Below, in pieces: positions 16,543 through 25,600 of a DNA stretch of 64,000 bases. This DNA is from Methanofollis sp. W23 (lineage in GTDB: Archaea; Halobacteriota; Methanomicrobia; Methanomicrobiales; Methanofollaceae). Positions within the stretch are counted from its first letter, which is position 1, and each line of letters starts with the position of its first letter. Made by a program: the position numbers and the translations under genes. The stretch covers positions 1,694,140-1,758,139 of the forward strand of contig NZ_JAGGMN010000001.1 of assembly GCF_017875325.1 (NCBI RefSeq). The letters are read 5' to 3'. The notes under the pieces are model-generated. The model was not told where the DNA came from, did no database searches, and saw nothing but the letters and a program-made list of their open reading frames with translations.

Positions 16543-16549
16543 AAAAGAG

Positions 16550-16735
16550 TCACTCGCTTACTTCGATGATCTCGGCATTCGGGGCATTGTTTCTCACGCT
16601 GTCAATCCCCTTCATGCAGGACTCCCGTGACTTGTAGCCCTGGCTGGTGGCGATGACCTGGCCGTTCGAGGCCTTCAGTCTGAACCTGTATTCGCCTCCT
16701 TTATCCCGGTACACCTCAAATTTCCCTTTAGGCAT
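16550..16735 (-). CDS. YegP-family protein (DUF1508)
   Basis: 61 aa from ATG 16735, with AGGTGG six bases upstream. The single DUF1508 unit is complete: KFEVYRDKGGEYRFRLKASNGQVIATSQGYKSR followed by CMKGIDSVRNN. The family is widespread, usually as one or two tandem units, and its function is not settled. The frame is open upstream to 17026, but those residues are antisense to the methyltransferase. Divergent from that gene with a TATA element of its own. Confidence 0.85.
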   Translation of the reverse strand: MPKGKFEVYRDKGGEYRFRLKASNGQVIATSQGYKSRESCMKGIDSVRNNAPNAEIIEVSE

Positions 16736-16766
16736 AGTTCCACCTGGGCTATGGATGCGCCTACCC

Positions 16767-16776
16767 CATATATATC
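16767..16776 (-). promoter_or_regulatory. TATA box for the DUF1508 gene
   Basis: Read on the minus strand, AGATATATATGG about 35 nt upstream of the start codon. Confidence 0.5.
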
Positions 16777-16871
16777 TTTTTATAAACTTCGGCCGATAGC
16801 ATGTCTGAGCACCCGGTCCTGGCGGGAGTATTTCGGCACTCCTATTACCAGATGGGGACAAGATGTGATCG

Positions 16872-17849
16872 ATGCATCTCACCTGTCCGGCATGCGGTTT
16901 CTCCTGGGAATACACCGGGAAGGCAAAATATTCCACCACCTGTCCGACGTGCATGCGGCGCGTCACCTTCGGGAGGAGAAAGTCCGAGACCAGCGAGTTC
17001 GGGGTCTCGAAACGGGAATGCCACAACTCAAGCGCCTTCTATGGTCGGCGGATCTATGCGGCCGCCGGAGAGGGGAGCCGGGGGGAGGAGGGAGAGAACA
17101 GGGTGCCTGAAGAGTGCCTTGATAAGGTACTCTGCCAGGACAGCAGGGACCTCTCGGTCCTGCCTGACGGCAGCGTCCACCTGATGGTCACCTCGCCGCC
17201 GTACAATGTCGGCAAGACCTATGACGACGACCTCGACCTCGAAGAATATCTTTCCCTCCTGCGCACGGTCTTTGCCGAGGTCCACCGGGTGCTCGTGCCG
17301 GGCGGGCGGGCCTGCGTGAATGTGGCGAATGTGGGGAGAAAGCCCTACATCCCGTACCACAGTTATATCATCTCGCTCATGCACGACCTGGGGTTCCTGA
17401 TGCGCGGCGAGGTGATCTGGAACAAGGCGACCGGAGCCGGGATCTCGACGGCCTGGGGGAGCTGGTGTTCGGCCTCGAACCCGACGCTGCGCGATGTCCA
17501 TGAGTACATCCTGGTCTTCTCGAAGGGGACGTATTCGCGCAAGAAGGGCGAGCACGAGAACACGATCACGAGGGACCAGTTCCTGGAGTGGACCAAGAGC
17601 ATCTGGACCTTCCCGACGGTCTCGGCAAAGAAGGTGGGCCACCCGGCACCCTTCCCGGTCGAACTGCCGTTCCGCTGCATCCAGCTCTATACCTTCAAGG
17701 GGGACGTCGTCCTCGATCCGTTTGCCGGGGCCGGGAGCACGGCACTCGCGGCGGTGCAGGCGGGACGGCACTTCGTCTGCGTGGACTCGGACGAGGGGTA
17801 TGTGGGACGCGCCAAGGAGCGGTTGCGGGCCGAGGGATGGGAGGGGTGA
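16872..17849 (+). CDS. DNA methyltransferase (N4-cytosine/N6-adenine, beta class) with N-terminal zinc knuckle
   Basis: 325 aa. A zinc-binding element C5-x2-C8...C24-x2-C27 starts the protein. The catalytic TSPPYN motif (107-112) precedes the SAM-binding motif DPFAGAGST (about 281-289), the beta-class order, with VLVPGGRACVNVANV and a long target region between. TSPPY is common in N4-cytosine enzymes, but N6-adenine activity cannot be excluded. No restriction partner is adjacent; a GNAT remnant follows. It is probably an orphan methylase. The start at ATG 16872 keeps the zinc element, which looks genuine. Confidence 0.85.
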   Translation: MHLTCPACGFSWEYTGKAKYSTTCPTCMRRVTFGRRKSETSEFGVSKRECHNSSAFYGRRIYAAAGEGSRGEEGENRVPEECLDKVLCQDSRDLSVLPDGSVHLMVTSPPYNVGKTYDDDLDLEEYLSLLRTVFAEVHRVLVPGGRACVNVANVGRKPYIPYHSYIISLMHDLGFLMRGEVIWNKATGAGISTAWGSWCSASNPTLRDVHEYILVFSKGTYSRKKGEHENTITRDQFLEWTKSIWTFPTVSAKKVGHPAPFPVELPFRCIQLYTFKGDVVLDPFAGAGSTALAAVQAGRHFVCVDSDEGYVGRAKERLRAEGWEG

Positions 17850-17867
17850 CGATCTCTTTTTGCTGAC

Positions 17868-18132
17868 GGCGTGCCGCTTTTTTTCTTCTGGGTGAAGGAT
17901 GATCCCGAGAGCGTGGGCTGGAATCTCTGGTACATGATCTCCGCGGAGGGGTGCTCGTCGGTTCGTGCGGGTTTGTCGGGCGGCCACCCTGGTGGGGTTG
18001 GGGTGGGCGTTTGAGTGTCCCGAGGTGGTGCGGGTGACGGCGCAGGCGGAAGTGGGAAATCGTGCTTCGATGCGGGTGCTGGAGAAGGTTGGGTTTGTGT
18101 GTGATGGAGGGGGGACGAGGAGGAGTGTGTGA
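17868..18132 (+). pseudogene. GNAT acetyltransferase remnant, frameshifted and internally deleted
   Basis: Three reading frames each give a piece of one GNAT protein in the right order. The first is WVKDDPESVGWNLWYMISAEG (about 17889-17950). The second is VLVGSCGFVGRP in another frame. The third is WAFECPEVVRVTAQAEVGN...SMRVLEKVGFV, ending in TGA 18130-18132. The acetyl-CoA loop (R/Q-x-x-G-x-G/A region) between the second and third pieces is mostly missing. So at least one frameshift and one deletion have inactivated it. It lies directly at the left edge of the AT-rich island, which suggests damage associated with island insertion or nearby recombination. Confidence 0.75.
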
Positions 18133-18311
18133 GGTTTGGGATGGGACGGATGGAGACTTCCTCGAATCCTACACGCATCTGATGGGATCAGGGACGGCAA
18201 CGACCCCTTCATGATCACTTTTCTTTTCGTGTGTTCTTTTCGGGCAATTGACAATACATTTGACATAATTGAATCAAAATATTATTGCCTGACATTGTCA
18301 CACCATATCAT

Positions 18312-19103
18312 ATGACGAAGCCCTCAGAATTTCTTGATCTTCTTAAGATCTATTCTCGTAAGGATTTGAAAAAAAAGTTTGACATTTTTGACACTCGAAT
18401 AGATACTGGGGTATTCCCGTGGGGAGATCAGTCATCAGTCTGGCTATTCGTAACAAAAGAAAAGACATCTGGCATGACCGGTTACTCTGACGATTTTGAT
18501 GGTCAAATCCTAAATTTTGATGGGCAGATGGCTGGAAGAACCGACATAAATATTATTCATCACGCAGAGGACGGCAATGAATTGCTAGTTTTTTTCCGAA
18601 ACAGAAAAAATGAATACCCTAATTCTGCGTTCAGATACTTGGGGCGATTTCAATATATCTCGCACAAAGGAGAAAGACCAACAAGATTTGTCCTCCAAGC
18701 ATTGGACGTTGGCACGAACGAGTGCGGCGGTTCTGTTCCGATTACTAACTACCGAAAACCTGAAGAATACATTGAAGGAATGGAGAGGAAACGGGTTCAG
18801 ACTTACTATGAACGTAATCCCCGCCTGAGGGCTGAGGCATTGAAAGTCCATGGGACAAAGTGCGCAGTCTGTGGCTTTGATTTTTCAGAAGCCTATGGCA
18901 CTATTGGAGAGGGCTACATTGAGATCCACCATAAGAACCCCGTCGCCTCTTATGAGGGGGAAGTTGCGGTCAATCCTGAAACGGATCTTGTGCCTGTATG
19001 TGCCAACTGCCACCGGATGATCCATAGGAGAAAGAAATTGCTTTCAGTAGAGGATCTTCGTAAGATCATGCAGAACCAACCCAAAGGTCACGATTATAGA
19101 TGA
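18312..19103 (+). CDS. HNH endonuclease with N-terminal DUF3427/McrA-like domain
   Basis: 263 aa from ATG 18312 (an upstream TTG at 18285 is less likely). The C-terminal HNH finger is intact: C184-x2-C187, EIHHKNPV with H206-H207, C230-x2-C233 and H238. The N-terminal ~130 residues (FPWGDQSSVWLFVT, GRTDINIIHH, FRYLGRFQYIS) resemble the modified-DNA-reading domains joined to HNH in DUF3427/ScoMcrA-type type IV restriction enzymes. A modified-base-dependent nuclease is therefore likely, but the recognised base is unknown. Base composition is AT-rich like the genes that follow, marking the start of the island. Confidence 0.8.
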   Translation: MTKPSEFLDLLKIYSRKDLKKKFDIFDTRIDTGVFPWGDQSSVWLFVTKEKTSGMTGYSDDFDGQILNFDGQMAGRTDINIIHHAEDGNELLVFFRNRKNEYPNSAFRYLGRFQYISHKGERPTRFVLQALDVGTNECGGSVPITNYRKPEEYIEGMERKRVQTYYERNPRLRAEALKVHGTKCAVCGFDFSEAYGTIGEGYIEIHHKNPVASYEGEVAVNPETDLVPVCANCHRMIHRRKKLLSVEDLRKIMQNQPKGHDYR

Positions 19104-19403
19104 CAATCTCAATAACTCAGGTGATAAGGAAGATAGTGGATTTGATCTTACCCTACTGCTCTTTAGGAGCGTCTCCAGTGAGAACATAGGGGAAATCGGT
19201 GATTCACACTCTCTTCTGGAATAGAGGAGTGGTTAATCCTATACTGTTGAAATATTATATCAGACAGCAGTTATGAACAACAAAACTGAATAAATCCACT
19301 CCAAACCACCGCACATAATGAAAACACAATTAAAATCGGATTAAACCAACTCCAAGCCAAAAAAATGATAAAAACTTTATATTTGGCAGAATAATGGCAA
19401 ATC
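19104..19403. other. AT-rich spacer before the DruE-like operon
   Basis: No ORF of note. Contains the TATA element of the operon (19377-19384) and AT-rich sequence without clear repeats. Confidence 0.5.
19377..19384 (+). promoter_or_regulatory. TATA box of the DruE-like operon
   Basis: TTTATATT about 24 nt before ATG 19404, predicting a leaderless mRNA for the whole coupled operon. Confidence 0.5.
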
Positions 19404-21560
19404 ATGCCCCTCACATATCATGATTGGAATAAACATATTACTAAATATTTTTTTAAAGAAGATAACGCAGGAAAAGATGTCATCCTTTTTGTAAATAAAG
19501 AAATTATTGACGAAATTGGGAAACCGTACGGGGGAGGTTTTGATGATTTTGTCCAGTGTTTAGTACGAGGTCCTGATTTTGTGAATAATAACCCTGAAAA
19601 TATTTGCAAAATGGCATATGAGACATATAATCGTGGTAAGCAGATGGACATGGAATATCCCTCATATATCGCTTATTTGGCTCTCTTTGTCTGTGCTGCC
19701 ACAATAGACGGGGACTATGATAGAAACGCATACTACCCAAAACTCAAGGATCTCGTTGGTGACGATCAAGATATCAATATGTCCGCTTTGTTTAGCGATT
19801 ATATCAGTGATCTCTGGAAAGGTTTACAAAGATGGAGTCAAGTCAAAACAGGGGAGGCCTATGGTCGTTTTACAATAACGAGGAGAGGTGGCCACGTAAA
19901 TGTCGGCATCATCTATGCACAGACTATTCTCTCAGAAAACGAGAGAAAAAATCTTCCAACTATATTCTCAAGAGCAGGGCTAGACCCTACAGATCCTCCA
20001 ACAGAAGATATCCTCAAATCGAAACTTAGACGTTATGGCGAGGAATTTTTTGAAAATCGAACAAAAAAATTATTGAACTCAAATTGGAACCAAGAAAATA
20101 CGTTGCTGGGTGCACTGATAGATCTCGTGCTTTCAGAACTTGAAAGATGGGACGGCACAGTGCCTGAGAGTGGACAGGCTTTAGAAGAAGGACAGGACAC
20201 GCTGGCAGCAGTAACTCAGAGGGGACACCGTTGGGTGAACGTGTATGCAAGAGTCTGCTTATCAAGAGTACTCGGTGGTTTCTCTTCCCATATCAGATTT
20301 AAAGTAAACCCAGACAACGTGGTGTTCCCAGAAGATGGGCTTGAGTTCAAGGTCAGTGAGAACCCTTACCTTACTGAAAAACGGTTATTGGATGAGGTTT
20401 TCTCAAGCCATCAAACAAACAAGGCTGGATGGTCAAGACCTTTACAGACCTCAAAAGACGGGCGAGTAGAGATCCTAAAGGCTGAATTATTTGACTGGTC
20501 AGAAGGAGCAACTTTTGTAGACGGGGAGATGGACTGGAAGGTTGTACTCCGGCCCGCAGATGTACGTGTGTTCCTACCTGGCGGACGAGACAATCTCCCA
20601 GACACATACGTTGAGGCACAGCACTTAGAACATGCTTGTCCATTCCTTATAGCGTGCCGTGACTCGTTTAAAGAAAGGATTACCTGTTGGGGAGAGAGTG
20701 AGACCGAAAAATTTGAACAGGTTTCTTCCTCGGGGATTCCGGAGGGTTGGTCACTATTCCAGGGAGAGAACGCTAAGACAGACTGTAGGGGATTCGATCC
20801 CCTAACTCTTCCCAAAGAGATCAGACTCAAGTTGGTCGGGGGGGTACGCCACTCGGCAGGCAGTAATAAATTCCTGCACTTTGCACCGCCCACTATTGTT
20901 GTAGAGGGTAGCAGTGGCAATGTTACCGTAATGATCAACGGCGAAGAGATCCCCCAGAAACTAGTTGAAGGTATGCAGTGGGATATCCCCTCAGGTTACA
21001 ATATAGGCGAATCGCTCACCATTGATGTCCTTTCAGACAGTAAAAAGGCATGCAATAGCAGGACGATACAATTTGTAGGCTCAGAACTGATTGAAGATTT
21101 TAGTAACGTACCACTGTTGGACTCTAAAGGTAGACTCTTGAGGTACGGTGAAGGAGGGCAGCCCCTTAGATTTGCACAGGGGGTAGTTGTATATGGCGTT
21201 GATGTGTCCGAATTTGGAAACGTGCCTCTGGGTGCACCGACCTACTTGTCCAACTCTATCACTTTTCTCGGCCCCGAACCAGGGATGGTCGCGTGTTGGC
21301 CAAATGACCCCTTGCCCACGGAGTGGAGCCCAGTCTGGGCACTCGCAAAAACTGGAAGGAACAGCAGAGACGTCCACTACTGTGGGTTACCAGAAGATGA
21401 TAATAGCAGACCAAGGGACACTCGAACAAAGACTGGTCATAAAACCCTTAAGTTATGGAAAGAATCAGTCTGGGTGAACAGAAAGAGAAATAACCCCCCT
21501 AAGATCCCAAAATTGCGAAAAAAATGGTCAAAATATATGGAAGTGGCAAAGCATGTCTGA
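19404..21560 (+). CDS. Unknown protein, first gene of the DruE-like defence operon
   Basis: 718 aa and not recognised as any named family. The N-terminal half (1-300) is mainly helical and opens with YHDWNKHITKYFF and VILFVNKEIIDEIG-like segments. Residues 310-480 are mixed. Residues about 489-560 (PPTIVVEGSSGNVTVMINGEEIP) look like a beta-sandwich, Ig-like module. The last 60 residues are basic (KTGHKTLKLWKESVWVNRKRNN), suggesting nucleic-acid contact. It overlaps the next gene by eight bases, so it belongs to the same operon. By position it may play the part of DruF/DruG or DruH in Druantia systems, but no homology can be shown here. Confidence 0.7.
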   Translation: MPLTYHDWNKHITKYFFKEDNAGKDVILFVNKEIIDEIGKPYGGGFDDFVQCLVRGPDFVNNNPENICKMAYETYNRGKQMDMEYPSYIAYLALFVCAATIDGDYDRNAYYPKLKDLVGDDQDINMSALFSDYISDLWKGLQRWSQVKTGEAYGRFTITRRGGHVNVGIIYAQTILSENERKNLPTIFSRAGLDPTDPPTEDILKSKLRRYGEEFFENRTKKLLNSNWNQENTLLGALIDLVLSELERWDGTVPESGQALEEGQDTLAAVTQRGHRWVNVYARVCLSRVLGGFSSHIRFKVNPDNVVFPEDGLEFKVSENPYLTEKRLLDEVFSSHQTNKAGWSRPLQTSKDGRVEILKAELFDWSEGATFVDGEMDWKVVLRPADVRVFLPGGRDNLPDTYVEAQHLEHACPFLIACRDSFKERITCWGESETEKFEQVSSSGIPEGWSLFQGENAKTDCRGFDPLTLPKEIRLKLVGGVRHSAGSNKFLHFAPPTIVVEGSSGNVTVMINGEEIPQKLVEGMQWDIPSGYNIGESLTIDVLSDSKKACNSRTIQFVGSELIEDFSNVPLLDSKGRLLRYGEGGQPLRFAQGVVVYGVDVSEFGNVPLGAPTYLSNSITFLGPEPGMVACWPNDPLPTEWSPVWALAKTGRNSRDVHYCGLPEDDNSRPRDTRTKTGHKTLKLWKESVWVNRKRNNPPKIPKLRKKWSKYMEVAKHV

Positions 21561-22602
21561 ACTTCTATTAGCCGCCCTCGGTACCTACGGGGAGATGTCT
21601 ATTAAAAAGTTCGACGAAGTTTTTACAGAACTCTGTCTCAACGAAAACGCTGTAAAAAATGAATTGAACATTAAGAACCTCCGCAGAAAAGCAGTCAGGT
21701 TGCTTGACGCCATGGGGTATTGTGAGTTTGACTTTGAGGTCAACAAGGTGTACCCCTGTCCTCCTACACTGGTCACTTTGCCAGGAGGGGGGGTACACAA
21801 GGCTGTACTCACAGGGGTACGTGACCCAAAGATGTTGGACAAGGTTAAATCCTTCATCAAAAACCACTCAGACACATTAAACCTGACCGAAAAGTCACAA
21901 AATATCATCGAATCTTACAGAGACAGAGGACAAGTGACAGCCGCCACTTTCCCGTCTGCAATACTCATAGATGGACTTGAAAAAGACCTCATGACAGACC
22001 TAGCTCGTGAATGCGGGCTGCATGCATTTCTTGACGTCCCGACGGCGTGGCCACTCTTATGTTTTTGCGCTGGGCTCCCAGAATACATGGCGGATCTGTC
22101 ATGGAACCGTTGCAGGGAGGACGAATTAAATTGGGCGAGAAGTGAGTTCTCTCCGACAAAACTCGCGTTCAAGAAAAAGAACTCAGAAGAAAAGACAGGC
22201 GGCCTTGTTGAGTATATCAATCCGATAACCTACCAGAGGAGCCACTGGTTCTGGAAAAACGATGTTGCAGCAGTTGTAGACAGGGACTGGGGAAGGTACA
22301 TCGCTCTCTCGTTTTCAGGGCGGCGGGTGATTGTATATGATGAAAAACAACAAATCTTGGTCGTCCCGGCTTCTCTGCCCCTTCCCCGACTCCTATCGCG
22401 CGCTGCGACACTCTGCTCTGGGACAATTCCTCTTACCGCTTCTACGGGGGACAGTGCCATAGAAGACATACCCCCACACTTTCCAGTCTCTGTATACAGA
22501 GGAATTCCCCCCGAGTACTCGTCCCAAATTGTGTCAAAACTCGGCCAGAGAGAAATTAAGAAAAAACTCCGTTTAGACAATCAAGGTTTGGTGACTCTAT
22601 GA
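21553..22602 (+). CDS. Unknown winged-helix-like protein of the DruE-like operon
   Basis: 349 aa. Residues 1-65 look like a winged helix (LLAALGTYGEMSIKKFDEVF, then LRRKAVRLLDAMGYCEFDF). A segment PPTLVTLPGGGVHKAVLTGVRDP (69-92) follows, and a second copy of a similar theme near 275-290 (LPLPRLLSRAATL). No catalytic motif is seen. Overlaps of 8 bp upstream and 4 bp with the giant helicase downstream imply tightly coupled translation and probably a stoichiometric partner. An adaptor or DNA-binding subunit is the simplest guess; the function is unknown. Confidence 0.7.
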   Translation: MSELLLAALGTYGEMSIKKFDEVFTELCLNENAVKNELNIKNLRRKAVRLLDAMGYCEFDFEVNKVYPCPPTLVTLPGGGVHKAVLTGVRDPKMLDKVKSFIKNHSDTLNLTEKSQNIIESYRDRGQVTAATFPSAILIDGLEKDLMTDLARECGLHAFLDVPTAWPLLCFCAGLPEYMADLSWNRCREDELNWARSEFSPTKLAFKKKNSEEKTGGLVEYINPITYQRSHWFWKNDVAAVVDRDWGRYIALSFSGRRVIVYDEKQQILVVPASLPLPRLLSRAATLCSGTIPLTASTGDSAIEDIPPHFPVSVYRGIPPEYSSQIVSKLGQREIKKKLRLDNQGLVTL

Positions 22603-25600
22603 TCGACCCAATCAATTCATTTGATGAAGTAAAAGAAGATGTGATTAAATATATTGGTACCGCGTTTGGGACTCGTTTTGAGTCGATAAACCAAGAAAGA
22701 GACGAAATTCTCCATGACCCAACAGTGTTGTGCCAAGACCCGTGGGTCGAGCCTCTCCCCGTATACAAGAGTTCTGGAAAGATGGTCCGAGCCACAGATG
22801 GGGACAGGACCATAGAACTCTCTCCAGAAGACCTTGGTAACGCGCTCACGGCGAGACAACTCGAAGAGTTCAAAGAGCTTGTCTCCTGTGGACTCTTCAA
22901 AGATGGACTCACCCTCTACACCCACCAATTAGAGATGCTGCAGGAGGCGTTAAAGGGGAGCCGCCACTGTGTGATCACAGCAGGTACGGGCTCAGGTAAA
23001 ACAGAGGCCTTTTTACTCCCTCTCTTTGCAGAACTCATCAAGGAGTCCTCCACTGCAGAGACATGGAAAACACCGGCTAAACCACTCGACCATCAGGACG
23101 ACTGGTGGAAGGAAAATGATGACATCAAAGGGTGGAGAGATGACCTGCTCCGCAACGACAAGATTTGTTGGGTATCCCAAAGGGCAAATGAGAGTCCTGC
23201 CCCTACCACCGGTCGGCCTGCAGCGGTGCGGGCCATGCTCATCTACCCCATGAATGCACTTGTCGAAGACCAGTTATCAAGGCTCAGGAGAGCTTTAGAC
23301 TCAGATACCGCACGAGAATGGTTCAGGAAGCGCCGGGATGGAAACCATTTCTACTTTGGCAGGTACACTGGTATCACTCCTGTCCCTGGACACCAGTACA
23401 ACGAACCCGGAGAAACAGGGGGGATCAATGAAAAAAAAGTCAATTCCCTCGTAGAAGAACTTCAGAAGATCGATTCGACATCTAGGCAGGTGCGGGAGTA
23501 CACGCAGGGTGGCACCCCTGGCACACCTGATGAGAAAAAGAGGCGAGAAGCACAGTACTTCTTCCAGCACTTAGATGGTGGTGAGATGCGTTGCCGTTGG
23601 GACATGCAGGACATGCCCCCAGACGTACTGATCACGAACTTTTCTATGCTCAGCATTATGATGATGCGAGAGGAAGAGGACAATATATTCGAGGCCACGC
23701 GGGAGTGGCTCCAAGAAGACCCAAGCCATGTGTTCCATCTCATCATCGATGAGATACACCTCTACCGGGGCACAGCAGGTACCGAGGTTGCGTACCTCCT
23801 GCGGCTCCTCCTCCTGCGCCTTGGGCTCACCCCTGACAGTCCCCAACTCAGGATACTCGGTTCAAGTGCGTCCCTAGGAGGCGAAGAAGAAGGACTGGAA
23901 TTCCTGCATAAGTTCTTTGGGGCAAAAAAAGAGCGTTTCACAATTATTAATGGAGTAGAAGAGGTTGTAGATGAGTTTGGCCCTGAGGATAGCAGACACT
24001 TGGGAGAAGAGTTTGTCGAAGCTTTTTGCACCATATCTCAGGGGGCAGACTGTGCTGGGTCCGTCGAAACAATACCTGAAGTAGTATGGGCGGACGCTGC
24101 TGCGTACATCGCAGAGGCAACTGGTTCAAACATCGGGATGGACGAATGTGACAAGAGGGTCACCCTCCTCGCTCAACTCGAAGCACCAGGTCTCAATTTA
24201 TCGTCTCAAGTACGCACTGCGTGCTCTGAAATTGAGAATAGTGAGAAGAGGACACGGGCCGTTTCCCTTGAGGACTTTGGGACAGAGATCTTCGGGTCAG
24301 AGATCGAGTCTGAAAAAGCAAGGAACGCCGTCCGTGGTCTCTTCATCGTGCGAGGTTTGTGCACAGAGTTAAGGGACGAGAGGATCTCAGGAAGAGATAC
24401 CGCTGAGTATGTCCAGGGGAAATATGGTGCATCATCCCCACTCCCGTCCTTCAGGTTTCACTGGCTCTTCAGGAACTTGGACGGGCTTTGGGCTGCTACA
24501 CGCCCAGAAGAGGAGTCACCCGACGGGAGGCCTGTGGGACAACTCTTCACCCAGCCGCACTTGACCTCACGGGGAGAAGAACCCAGCAGGGTGCTTGAGT
24601 TACTGTACTGCGAGAACTGCGGCACAGTCTACCTCGGAGGGAATAGGCTCGTCACTGAGGATGACCTCGTCGAGATGCTGCCAGTTGAACCAGACATCGA
24701 AGCACTCCCAGACAAAGGTGCTGTACAGATCGTTGAAAAGAGAAAGTATGTCGATTACGCGGTATTCTGGCCGAATGGACCTCACCAGTCCATAAATGAC
24801 GATGCTGGTAATGGACCATGGCCTCTAAAGAGGGACTATAAGGATGAATCTAAAGGAGACAGCAAAAATGACCCCAAATACGATGGACGGTGGTCGGAGG
24901 CGATACTTGACACAAGGTCAGGGAAAGTAGAAAGTGGCCATGAGATCCCGTCAGGGGAAGAGGACGTTTGGGTGACTGGATACCTCTTTCAAGTGTACAA
25001 AAAAGGTGAGCGAGACCCTGTTAGAATCAGGGGGAGACCAAAGAACTTAGCCGCTGTATCTGCTCTCCCTACCCGTTGTGCCGCATGTGGTGCTGACTAT
25101 CAGTACAGCAAAAAAAAGGTCTCGCCTGTAAGGGGTTTCAGGACTGGTTACGCCAAGATGACGCAACTGCTCACCGATGAACTCTTTTTCCAACTCCCAG
25201 ACGATCTCAAAAAGGTTGTAACGTTCTCTGACAGTCGGGAAGAAGCTGCGAGGACGGCAATCGGTGTCGAAAGAAACCACTACCTCCAGTTACTCAGGGA
25301 AGCCTTTACCGAAGAACTTCGGACAAGGACAAACGGAAAGGCACAAGTTCTCGAAGACCTGGAAGCCCATTATGAAGAGGTCAGTGCTACGGACAGCGTC
25401 AACCCGGCATTTCTCTGTCCTGCCTCAAAAAAATACCTTGAATGGGATATAAATTTTCTTAATAAAGTACGTGATGACCTCATCACCGTCAGAGAGTACG
25501 ACCCTGAAGAAGGCTCATCGCATGCCAAGCGCCAGAAGAATCGTAAGGACTACACTGAAGCATTAGAGAGGTTGCAGACCATCCGTAAAGATGGTGCTTC

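Noticed and set aside
17028-18266. 412-residue minus-strand frame overlapping the DNA methyltransferase and GNAT remnant
   Set aside because: No protein-like pattern; it runs antisense to a gene with intact TSPPYN and SAM motifs.
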